DNA of 62,398 bases. Origin: Legionella sp. (GTDB lineage Bacteria; Pseudomonadota; Gammaproteobacteria; Legionellales; Legionellaceae). Position numbers and translations under genes: made by a program. Location of the stretch: NCBI GenBank assembly GCA_017306715.1, contig JAFKHV010000021.1:1-62398 (forward strand), in the 5' to 3' direction. Shown piece by piece: positions 17,939 to 25,443 of this stretch (positions within the stretch are counted from its first letter, which is position 1; each line of letters begins with the position of its first letter). A model generated the notes under the pieces. The model ran no database searches and was not told the DNA's origin. It worked only from the letters and a program-made list of their open reading frames with translations.

Positions 17939-18236
17939 ATGATGATGCGACCATCTTATATTTCTATTCTTGCGAGCAACGAAACGGCACTCTTTATACA
18001 GGTACTACCGTCAGACCTCATGAAGCGCATTTGGGAGCACCAAAATAAATTTATTCCTGGCTTCACCGCCAAATAGAACCGACACATGCTGTGTCGATTA
18101 TGAAGCGCATGAATTGTATCTTGATGCGGCTCGACGTGAAAAACGTTTCAAAAATTGGCCAAGACAATGGAAATGAAACCTGAGAGAAACGCTTAACCCA
18201 CAATGGCTTGATCTATATGAAGAAATTTGCCAATGA
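17939..18236 (+). pseudogene. GIY-YIG endonuclease (UPF0213/YhbQ-like), frameshifted
   Basis: The original product was a small GIY-YIG-fold nuclease of about 95 residues. Fragments recognisable across frames are YISILAS, NGTLYTGTT (the GIY-YIG core, in a second frame), SDLMKRIWEHQNKFIPGFTAK, then DYEAHELYLDAARREKRFKNW, and NPQWLDLYEEICQ at the end. Frame changes are needed near 17982, 18012 and 18075, and an in-frame TGA follows RQWK near 18175. The order and spacing fit the family. It lies centrally inside the 49-bp inverted repeats, so it was presumably cargo or the mobility function of that element. Confidence 0.8.
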
Positions 18237-18250
18237 TCCAGATCTTCTAG

Positions 18251-18299
18251 ATGCCGCGGACAAGCCGCGGCACGTAGGCGGTAGGTGAATTGTCAACAG
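18251..18299 (-). repeat. Right 49-bp inverted repeat arm
   Basis: Exact reverse complement of 17816-17864. It contains the GCCGCGGACAAGCCGCGGC hairpin and ends AATTGTCAACAG. Bases 18300-18403 beyond it are AT-rich with no recognisable feature. Confidence 0.95.
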
Positions 18300-18403
18300 A
18301 TCCTAATCAAATTTCAATTTTAAAATTTAAATTAATTATCTTAATTTTGTAGTCTAAGACGGCTCGTCTGAGTATGCTCTCACATTTTGAACACTAGAAA
18401 GGC

Positions 18404-19843
18404 TCATAATAAATCCAGTTTATTTTGAATTTCGTCTACAATTTTCCCAGTTTTAGTTTTGTGCACAAAGAAAAATCGTCTCTTTTGCGTCAAGTTATAT
18501 CCACCTTTAATTAATACCCCAACTCCAAAAGTGCATATCGCCAGTGCTAAATTGGTCAAGAACTCAGACCAACCTCTATGTTTGTCCAAAACAGGTCGAT
18601 TCTCCGCAATAATTTTAGCGCATGTATTTTTATAGACGTCATAATCCCCACCCTCTTGCAATATTTTATAGGTTTTATTTAGCGCATTATAGATATCTAT
18701 GGCTTTAGTATAAGCATCCATATGACCATCTTTTTTTAAAGTTTTCGCCTTAGTGGAAAGTTTATTTAGCATACGATAAAAAGGATTTTCTAGATCAACC
18801 CTTTCATCCATTGCCTCTTCAAGGGCAGCAATTAGATTGCATTGACTTCCCAATACCACATACGATCCGAAGCTAATAGCCGTATCTTTAAAAGAAGGAT
18901 TGTCCAAATTAAAGATATTATCCTGTGTTTGCTCGCCTGAATCATGCCCATGAACAAAATAAATCTGATAGCCTTTATAATGTTTATCTCTTCTTAATTG
19001 GTCATAGGAGCGATTCCAGATTAAGAATGAAACAGGGTCATTCATGAAATCGTACGGTTTTTGTATATTCACTGCCAAAGTATGCGCTGTCTTTTTTTGG
19101 ATATATTGTTGAAAAACTTGATTAATAGCATCAATAGTTTGCGCTAAATCCTCTGCAGTATCGTCCTTATAAAGAACGCCCTGATCTTCAAATTTGATGG
19201 CTAATGCTTGAACTGTTTCTAATCCAATTCCTGCATGGCTATATAGGGTAATGTCTTCATTATGTAACGAATAAGAAATTAATCTTAAGCTTGACAGATA
19301 GCTATCAGCTACTAAAGTTTCTATATCTTTTCTCTTAATTACACCTTTGCTAATCAGTATACGCATCCTATTCATTGATCTGATTTGTAGAAGGCTGCCA
19401 ATATTTTGAGGAAAGAAATCACTTCCTTGTTCATAAGGTATTAAAAATTCTATTCCGTGATTTGAGAGGAGTATTTCAGTTTTAACCCCAATTTTTTTAA
19501 GTTTATCCAGAATTTTGAATATAAAATAATCATTTTGACCCCGGTCACAAATTTCATCCCCTATGAGTCTAATTAAGGGTTTTTCACCTACCTCTAAAAC
19601 CTCGATAATTTTGTTAAACTCTTTGATATCGGATTTTTGGAGCTCGGATTTAAGATAAATATCTTTTAATTTTTGGTAATTTTGTTCACTAATTTTCACC
19701 ACGCCGTTGCTCGTTAAAAAATGTATTAAAAACATGAAATTGGCATGAAGGTCACCCAGTGAAAGCTGACTGACATTAGGAACATTGATGGTAGGATATT
19801 CATAGATATCAACATTACTTTTTTCGATTTTGGAATGAGCCAT
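18404..19843 (-). CDS. PPP-type metallophosphatase, WipA/WipB-like candidate Dot/Icm effector
   Basis: The 479-residue protein has the calcineurin-like phosphatase motif set: GDLHAN (residues 30-35, for GDxHG), GDEICDRGQND (95-105, for GDxxDRG), SNHG (127-130, for GNHE), then YSHAG and YFVHGHDSG histidine motifs. The Asn after GDxH and the SNH variant recall Legionella WipA/WipB phosphatase effectors (known for WipA: tyrosine phosphatase activity with a PPP fold). The C-terminal 60 residues hold a hydrophobic segment (FLTNLALAICTFGVGVLI), a RRFFFVHKT motif and a coiled tail, resembling the end of the 884-residue protein at 279. Substrate unknown. Confidence 0.75.
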   Translation of the reverse strand: MAHSKIEKSNVDIYEYPTINVPNVSQLSLGDLHANFMFLIHFLTSNGVVKISEQNYQKLKDIYLKSELQKSDIKEFNKIIEVLEVGEKPLIRLIGDEICDRGQNDYFIFKILDKLKKIGVKTEILLSNHGIEFLIPYEQGSDFFPQNIGSLLQIRSMNRMRILISKGVIKRKDIETLVADSYLSSLRLISYSLHNEDITLYSHAGIGLETVQALAIKFEDQGVLYKDDTAEDLAQTIDAINQVFQQYIQKKTAHTLAVNIQKPYDFMNDPVSFLIWNRSYDQLRRDKHYKGYQIYFVHGHDSGEQTQDNIFNLDNPSFKDTAISFGSYVVLGSQCNLIAALEEAMDERVDLENPFYRMLNKLSTKAKTLKKDGHMDAYTKAIDIYNALNKTYKILQEGGDYDVYKNTCAKIIAENRPVLDKHRGWSEFLTNLALAICTFGVGVLIKGGYNLTQKRRFFFVHKTKTGKIVDEIQNKLDLL

Positions 19844-20058
19844 AAGGATCTGCTGGGAGTATCTGCGAGTATAATGTATTTATTATATACAAAAACCATA
19901 AAACAAACACTAAGTTTATTTTTCATTCATCATTTTAGACTCACCTAATAAAACAAGCCTTACGTTTTATTTACACAAAACCAACTCAAACTTACTATAA
20001 ATAATACATTATGGATGTTACCATGTATTCAAGTAACAAAAATATCCAGGAGAACCTC

Positions 20059-20397
20059 ATGACCTACGCACCGCTGATAATAGAAGAGAAAAAAAAGAAA
20101 GAACTGCTCGATCTTTATCATCAGTTTATGAAAGATAATCATGCTGAAGCAAAAATATACTCTCTCAATGAATTTAAGCAAAGCGATATCTACCAAGATC
20201 TTCCTGATGAAGAAAAAGAGCGATTAAATAAACTCGAAGGCAAGAAGGTTAAAGTTTTAATATTTGAAACCGCAGAGCAAGCAATTGAGTTTATCGAGAA
20301 GTTACAATCCAAGGGATTAATCGACCAAAAACAAGCAGAACAACATATTTCCCGATTAAACGAGCAAGCAGAAGCCTCGAACAGCCCTAGAATGTAA
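20059..20397 (+). CDS. Small charged hypothetical protein
   Basis: The start at 20059 is chosen because CCAGGAGAACCTC gives an ideal ribosome-binding site; an upstream ATG at 20011 lacks one. The 112-residue product is highly charged and mostly helical (EEKKKKELLDLYHQF), with a central EGKKVKVLIFETAEQAIEFIEKL segment that looks like a small alpha/beta unit. The C-terminus is polar. No family recognised. It diverges from the WipA/WipB-like gene across an AT-rich spacer and is followed about 160 bases later by a 12-bp hairpin. Confidence 0.65.
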   Translation: MTYAPLIIEEKKKKELLDLYHQFMKDNHAEAKIYSLNEFKQSDIYQDLPDEEKERLNKLEGKKVKVLIFETAEQAIEFIEKLQSKGLIDQKQAEQHISRLNEQAEASNSPRM

Positions 20398-20452
20398 AGC
20401 CGATTGTTCTGTGTTTTTTCCGTTTACAACATGCGGTCGCATTTCTCATTCC

Positions 20453-20486
20453 ACGCGGTGTCCGCGGCTTCAAGCAGGTGACACCG
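20453..20486. repeat. Probable fossil end of the GIY-YIG-type element
   Basis: Bases 20459-20481 match 17853-17875 (the inner end of the left 49-bp arm and its continuation) at about 18 of 23 positions, including the shared core TGTCCGCGGC. The stretch also folds as CGGTGTC / GACACCG. No GIY-YIG coding remnant is visible nearby. Confidence 0.4.
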
Positions 20487-20555
20487 TGTAACTTGTGTAT
20501 GTTCTGCAGAAGCCCACGGACTCGGGGCGACGAGTTTTAAGTATCCAATATAAAG

Positions 20556-20591
20556 AAGCGATAATAAAATCCCATAAGGTTATTATCGCTT
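20556..20591. terminator. 12-bp perfect hairpin
   Basis: AAGCGATAATAA (20556-20567) pairs perfectly with TTATTATCGCTT (20580-20591), loop of 12 bases, followed by AGTTTATTTTT. It probably terminates the small gene ending at 20397, or transcripts of the intervening relic. Confidence 0.6.
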
Positions 20592-20696
20592 AGTTTATTT
20601 TTAGACGATGTCATACAAAACAAAAAGTACGATTTTATAAACTCTCTGTACATGATTAGGTCACTTGGTATATGCTAATGGTTTTTGGATTTAGTC

Positions 20697-21836
20697 ATGT
20701 ATGAATACGTTATTAGGGTTACCAATAGTTCTAAAGAACCCTACTGCGTCACAGAGATTTTAGCCCGCCTAAAACGTACACCTCGCAATCAGTCCTACCT
20801 CGTTAAATGCTCTCCCCCTGGAGCACTTAGTGATGATCTTTTAAAAGAGCTCTTTATGCAGTGGCCTAAACATATTATTGGGCTGCATTTGAATTCTTGG
20901 TTAAGCCCTAATCCGCGCAATACCGATATTGATCGATTGGAGATGTTCTGTAAGTGGCTGCCATCAAATCTACGCCTGCTTGATGCAAGTTATACTCTTA
21001 AGGAACTACCCTCGCCTGAAGTGCAACAGCGCTTTGTAAAGGCTTTACCCAAATCTTTAGAATATTTATCCATTAAAGGTAATGGACTTGGTAGGCACAT
21101 GCGTGCTGCACACATAAAAAATTTGGTTAAAACTCTTCATGTTAGCCATGCATTGGATCTGCGTGAAAACAATTTTCACCATGCTGAGGAGATTGCGGGG
21201 CTGCAAGCATTGAGTGGTTTACCCGCAAAGATTACTGTGCTTGGCATCGATACACATCCCATGCTCATGAACTCTATCCCATCTCAAGTGCGAAGACTAG
21301 GGCTCCCTACTTTCTGTTTATCTCCTACCTGCAAACCCAAACCGATTATTCCTGCGACCGTATCCTATTTAGAATTTAGTGGTTATCTTTTTAAAGAAAT
21401 GACTTTAGAGCATCTACCATCCTATATAACTTCGTTGAGCCTGGAGCGATGTAATCTCGGGATTTTAACTAATCAGGATATAATCAAGCTGGTTGCAAGC
21501 ATTCCCAAGACTGTTACTTGGGTATCATTACGCGCAAATCGCTTATTTACCAAACGCACCGTAAGTGAACGCGATAGGCTCTTAGAATCTTTAGCCCCTT
21601 TTAATACTGACGGGCGCTTGCAGCTTGATGATAATGGGGAGGAGGAGTGGATTCGTGCCGCACTGCCGCTCATAAATGGGATCGAGCAGCAACGGGTACC
21701 CAATTGGGATTGTGCTTATCAAATTGCTACCTATCTCGGCGCGCACTCGTTGACTTTATTTAAAAAATTGGCACAAAGAAAACGAATGTTTACTTCCATA
21801 GCGGAGACAATACCTCTAATAAATGGTAGTCAGTAG
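20697..21836 (+). CDS. Leucine-rich-repeat protein, candidate effector
   Basis: From the ATG at 20697 (a TTG 12 bases upstream is also possible) the product is 379 residues. Repeats of the LPxxLxxLxxxxN type recur: LPSNLRLLDAS, LPKSLEYLSIKGNGL, HALDLRENNF, LPSYITSLSLERCNL and IPKTVTWVSLRANRL. These form an LRR fold similar to bacterial LPX or RNI-type proteins that bind host proteins. No E3-ligase (NEL) domain or signal peptide is visible; the C-terminal 90 residues are helical. It is monocistronic in the accessory block. A host-directed role is inferred. Confidence 0.7.
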   Translation: MYEYVIRVTNSSKEPYCVTEILARLKRTPRNQSYLVKCSPPGALSDDLLKELFMQWPKHIIGLHLNSWLSPNPRNTDIDRLEMFCKWLPSNLRLLDASYTLKELPSPEVQQRFVKALPKSLEYLSIKGNGLGRHMRAAHIKNLVKTLHVSHALDLRENNFHHAEEIAGLQALSGLPAKITVLGIDTHPMLMNSIPSQVRRLGLPTFCLSPTCKPKPIIPATVSYLEFSGYLFKEMTLEHLPSYITSLSLERCNLGILTNQDIIKLVASIPKTVTWVSLRANRLFTKRTVSERDRLLESLAPFNTDGRLQLDDNGEEEWIRAALPLINGIEQQRVPNWDCAYQIATYLGAHSLTLFKKLAQRKRMFTSIAETIPLINGSQ

Positions 21837-21881
21837 AACACTGACTATCTAAATTTTCAATTTTTAAGAACGATTTTTCCA

Positions 21882-23270
21882 TTACACAATTGACATTTTT
21901 TCTAAGTTATGTTCATTTTTATTCTCAAATCGGTTCTTAAAGTAATCGTAGGTTTGGTTGATATAGTTTTTAAAGTTAAGTTCTAAGTCCTTAAAAAAAT
22001 CCAAATTAATTTCTGGAGTTTTAGATAATATTTTTCGAGGAATTAGTTCATATTCTACTGTTATAAACTTTTTAAATATTATCATGCAGTCCATATGCTC
22101 TTCGATATAGTCATTTACATTTGAGGGTAGCTCAATGCCGAGTGTGTCATTAATCTTCTTCATAACATTGTGCGCTTCATTACTGATTCTAATAATCTCT
22201 TGAACCGAATTAGACTTGCTAAAAAGACGGTTCATTAAGCTCTTGTTTTTTTTTGTTAATTCATTGCCCTTTGCATGTGTATTGAGGCAATGTTGTAACA
22301 ATAAACTTGCTCCAGAAAACACAAAACAATAGTAATCACTGTTCGTTCTTAGAAGCGATTCTTGTAACCGTTCAGCAGTTAATCCTTCAGAGATATACGC
22401 GCTTGAACCTGAAGAACAAATAATTTTTAATTTGTCTTTGAGATAATTCAAATCCTCCCTGTGGGGCGTCAGTTTTTCTATTTCGGACAAATAGGTTTCT
22501 AAATACCGATAGAGGTCATCCTTCTTGATTTTTTCCCAGTTTATGTCAGAATTTTTTAAGTAGGTAATCCAAGCGATAATCGCATTGGCTGAATAATTTT
22601 TCAACTCATCAATGTTCCGCGCTAAAGATTGAATAAAAAATACCATATTCCATGCTTGAGTATATGGTTTGGCTTTTTCAGCTGCCTGTTTAAGTAAAAG
22701 GTTCATGTAATCGACAAAATTTGAATTTTTATAATGAATTAAAGTTGTGTATCGTTTACATTGTTTTCCTTCGAACGTTATGTCCGATTCCATATAGTTA
22801 CGAAAGACAACTAATGCTTTATAAACCGTATAGGGATCCAAGCAATCATCTGAATCTATCGCCAAAGTTTGGCTTATAGCATCATACAAATAACTTTTTT
22901 TAGTAGTAAGCTCCATCTTAATACGCAGTCGGCGATGGATTAATCCCCCCAATAAAATAAAATAGTTCTCATTAGCCAACTTAATATCCGATAGATTAAG
23001 CCCATCCCTAATTTGCATTAATCCGGTCTTCTGTGAGACTCGATTACTTTCTGATTTGAAAATGAATAATTTGGCACGGTCATTTAAAATTTCAAAGTCC
23101 GTTTTATTAAGAAAGTTATCTGGTGACTTGGGATCCAAATATACAGAGTCGTGATTATCTCTATTTGGTAGTGTGGTAGCTTTTTTTCTTATAGAGTATT
23201 GGTTTAATATATCAGCAGTATTCGCCTCAAGCTTACTAATTAACTCTAACATTATTGAATAATCATGCAT
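21882..23270 (-). CDS. Unrecognised helical protein, candidate effector
   Basis: The 462-residue product matches no family I know. An AGGAGG ribosome-binding site lies directly upstream of the ATG at 23270. The sequence is soluble, Lys/Asn/Ile-rich and mostly helical, without membrane segments. The C-terminus is charged (FENKNEHNLEKMSIV). A possible CpxR-like site lies about 150 bases upstream. It sits between the LRR gene and the core gene mpl and converges with the LRR gene. Effector status is only suggested by context. Confidence 0.6.
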   Translation of the reverse strand: MHDYSIMLELISKLEANTADILNQYSIRKKATTLPNRDNHDSVYLDPKSPDNFLNKTDFEILNDRAKLFIFKSESNRVSQKTGLMQIRDGLNLSDIKLANENYFILLGGLIHRRLRIKMELTTKKSYLYDAISQTLAIDSDDCLDPYTVYKALVVFRNYMESDITFEGKQCKRYTTLIHYKNSNFVDYMNLLLKQAAEKAKPYTQAWNMVFFIQSLARNIDELKNYSANAIIAWITYLKNSDINWEKIKKDDLYRYLETYLSEIEKLTPHREDLNYLKDKLKIICSSGSSAYISEGLTAERLQESLLRTNSDYYCFVFSGASLLLQHCLNTHAKGNELTKKNKSLMNRLFSKSNSVQEIIRISNEAHNVMKKINDTLGIELPSNVNDYIEEHMDCMIIFKKFITVEYELIPRKILSKTPEINLDFFKDLELNFKNYINQTYDYFKNRFENKNEHNLEKMSIV

Positions 23271-23419
23271 TTGACCTCCTAGTCGTAACTGTATTCACTC
23301 ACAGTCTCTTCCGCTTCTGCTCTCCAAATTCAAACTTCTTTTCGCGCCTATCTTTTTTAATAATTTGAAGGACTTTTCTTTATTTAATAACACGTCTACT
23401 TATTTATCAAGAAAATCAT

Positions 23420-23435
23420 TTTACCTCCAAATTAC
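23420..23435 (-). promoter_or_regulatory. Possible CpxR site
   Basis: On the minus strand the bases read GTAAT-TTGGAG-GTAAA, 9 of 10 positions of the GTAAA-N6-GTAAA CpxR consensus. It lies about 150 bases upstream of the gene starting at 23270. CpxR controls several Dot/Icm and effector genes in Legionella; a motif this short can occur by chance. Confidence 0.25.
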
Positions 23436-23486
23436 TGCGTACATTGTCATGAAGCATTTTTAAGGTCAATAATCGATTTTAAAATT

Positions 23487-24848
23487 TCATCTCCACCGTT
23501 TATCTAAGAGCGCTAAAATTTGTTGATGTATATTACCAAAGCCACGATTACTCATGACCAATATCGCATCGTCAGCCTGTGCTGATTCAACGATGATTTG
23601 TGCCAGATCAGCAACCGTTGAACATAATACATAGGGACATTGCCAGCCACTTACCGTTGTATGTAGATTAAAATCCTGTGGCTCTAAAACGAAGGCATAA
23701 TCCACTCCTGCTAAAGCTTGAGCCATTGCATTAGCATGAACGCCCGTACGCATCGTGTACGAGGCAAATTCCAAAACCACAAAAATACGCTGATGCTTCT
23801 TACTATGTCTTAAGGCATCAATCGTACGCCGAATAGCCGTTGGATGATGCGCAAAATCATCGTATACTGTGATGCCATAACGTGCACCTTTTACCTCTAA
23901 CCGACGTTTAACCGGGGCAAATTGTTCCAAAGCGCGCGCAGCAACTGCAGGTTCTACTCCTGCATACACGCTCGCGGCGAACGCGGCTAAAGCATTTTCA
24001 ACATTGAATTGGCCTATTAGAGACCAGTGGATGGTCGCAACGTTTACACCATCATGCAGGACGCGAAAGGCACTACCTTGGGGATTGAGTAATTCTGCGC
24101 ACCACGATGCAGAGCCTGTTAAGGCGATGTGCTCCACCGATGAATAGACTCCCTGAGTAAGAACTTCATTCAATGCCGCATCGTCACGGGGTTTGATCAC
24201 AAGCCCATTTGCTGGAATCGTTCTTAACAAATAGTGAAATTGTAATTTTATGGCGGCTAAATCGGGGTAAATATCTGCATGATCAAATTCTAAATTATTA
24301 AGAATAGCAACTCGAGGCCGGTAATGCATAAATTTTGGACGCTTATCAAAAAAAGCGCTGTCGTATTCGTCTGCTTCAATAACAAACCATTTTCCCTCCC
24401 CCAGGTGCGCACTTGTTTGAAAATTCGAGGCAACACCGCCAATTAAAAAACCGGGTTGCGCGCCTGCTTCGTGCAAAATCCAGGCAAGCATGGAGGTGGT
24501 GGTGGTCTTACCGTGAGTGCCCGCAACCGCAATGACTTGATAATTGGTTAAGATATTCTTAGCAAGCCATTCAGGACCAGAACTATAATTTTTACCCGCA
24601 TTCAATACTGCTTCCAATACTGGCATGCCGCGTTTAATTGCATTACCAATAATCACCATATCCGCTTTTAAAGCCTGAGTGCTATCCTCGTAGCCTTCAG
24701 TCCAGTGAATTCCTTTAACTGTAAGTAAATCACTTATGGGTGGATAACATTGGGCATCGCTGCCGGTTACCGTATATCCTGCTTCCTGAGCAAGGATTGC
24801 TAATGCACTCATAAACGTGCCACTGATTCCTAAAATATGTAAATGCAT
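23487..24848 (-). CDS. mpl: UDP-MurNAc:L-Ala-gamma-D-Glu-meso-DAP ligase
   Basis: A murein-recycling ligase that attaches recovered L-Ala-gamma-D-Glu-meso-DAP tripeptide to UDP-N-acetylmuramate in the cytosol. The 453-residue protein starts MHLHILGISGTFMSALAILA (Mpl-type Rossmann domain), has the ATP-binding AGTHGKTTTTSMLAW (about residue 110) and Mur-ligase motifs FVIEADEYDSAFFDKRP, NLEFDHADIY and YDDFAHHPTAI. Length matches E. coli Mpl (457). It is the last gene of the minus-strand run that begins with the flagellar genes, 6 bases after a small membrane protein gene. Confidence 0.95.
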   Translation of the reverse strand: MHLHILGISGTFMSALAILAQEAGYTVTGSDAQCYPPISDLLTVKGIHWTEGYEDSTQALKADMVIIGNAIKRGMPVLEAVLNAGKNYSSGPEWLAKNILTNYQVIAVAGTHGKTTTTSMLAWILHEAGAQPGFLIGGVASNFQTSAHLGEGKWFVIEADEYDSAFFDKRPKFMHYRPRVAILNNLEFDHADIYPDLAAIKLQFHYLLRTIPANGLVIKPRDDAALNEVLTQGVYSSVEHIALTGSASWCAELLNPQGSAFRVLHDGVNVATIHWSLIGQFNVENALAAFAASVYAGVEPAVAARALEQFAPVKRRLEVKGARYGITVYDDFAHHPTAIRRTIDALRHSKKHQRIFVVLEFASYTMRTGVHANAMAQALAGVDYAFVLEPQDFNLHTTVSGWQCPYVLCSTVADLAQIIVESAQADDAILVMSNRGFGNIHQQILALLDKRWR

Positions 24849-24854
24849 AAAAGC

Positions 24855-25394
24855 TCACTGTAAAAATGAAAGGGTTAAAATATTTACGGCCATAAGGCCA
24901 ATGGCAGCCATTGCTGACTGCACGGCACTTACATTTAACGCGTTTTTATAGATATGCGCTACGATTATTAATTGCCAAATAGACAGGCCAATGCTAAAGC
25001 ACAAATAAATAATTGCTATCAATAACAACATCGGGCTCATGATATGGGAGTTCGATAAATAAGGCGCAACGTATAAAAGGGGTACCACAAAAAGATGAAT
25101 AATAATACTGGTGTAATAGAGTGCGGTGACCGTTTGCACTAGCCGAGCTACATGATTTTTTAAAAATAACAGAGCATAGCTATAAAAGAAATATGAAAGC
25201 AATAATCCACTTGCGAGGATAATGTTGGTTCCTAAATCAGCTGTATTATAATAAGAAAAGCTCCATTCAAAAACCAGGATGAACACTAATACCAGGCCAC
25301 TCATAAAAAAGCGCGTGATGGAATAAGGTGTATTTTCCGGACTCTCTTGTAATAAGCAAATGTGCCAGTAACGATTAAAAATGAAATGCAGCAT
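24855..25394 (-). CDS. Small integral membrane protein (Yip1-like), unknown
   Basis: The 179-residue protein shows about five hydrophobic segments (around MSGLVLVFILVFEWSF, IILASGLLLSYFFYSYALLF, LYYTSIIIHLFVVPLLYVA, MLLLIAIIYLCFSIGLSIW and MAAIGLMAVNILTLSFL) with short polar loops. The number and spacing resemble Yip1-type five-helix proteins, but no diagnostic motif confirms this. It lies between a YhdP-like gene and mpl on the same strand with short gaps, so an envelope role is plausible. Confidence 0.6.
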   Translation of the reverse strand: MLHFIFNRYWHICLLQESPENTPYSITRFFMSGLVLVFILVFEWSFSYYNTADLGTNIILASGLLLSYFFYSYALLFLKNHVARLVQTVTALYYTSIIIHLFVVPLLYVAPYLSNSHIMSPMLLLIAIIYLCFSIGLSIWQLIIVAHIYKNALNVSAVQSAMAAIGLMAVNILTLSFLQ

Positions 25395-25443
25395 TTATAC
25401 CTTCACTGTGCTCTTCATAAAGTTCCTTTTTTTTAAGTCTAGA

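Larger units (their letters stand above)
17816..18299. mobile_element. 484-bp inverted-repeat-bounded element with dead GIY-YIG gene
   Basis: A perfect 49-bp terminal inverted repeat (17816-17864 against 18251-18299) bounds a core that holds a broken UPF0213-type GIY-YIG nuclease gene. The repeat similarity continues imperfectly about 12 bases inward (10 of 12 positions). Outward, TAGG also matches at both ends. Each arm contains its own hairpin, GCCGCGG-5-CCGCGGC. No clear target duplication is visible. Perfect arms around a decayed core suggest the arms are maintained or recently homogenised. It is not a known IS type that I recognise. Confidence 0.75.

Noticed and set aside
17888..18076. 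Intact 62-codon gene inside the inverted-repeat element
   Set aside because: It covers only part of the GIY-YIG similarity; the core motif lies in another frame, so it is a pseudogene fragment.
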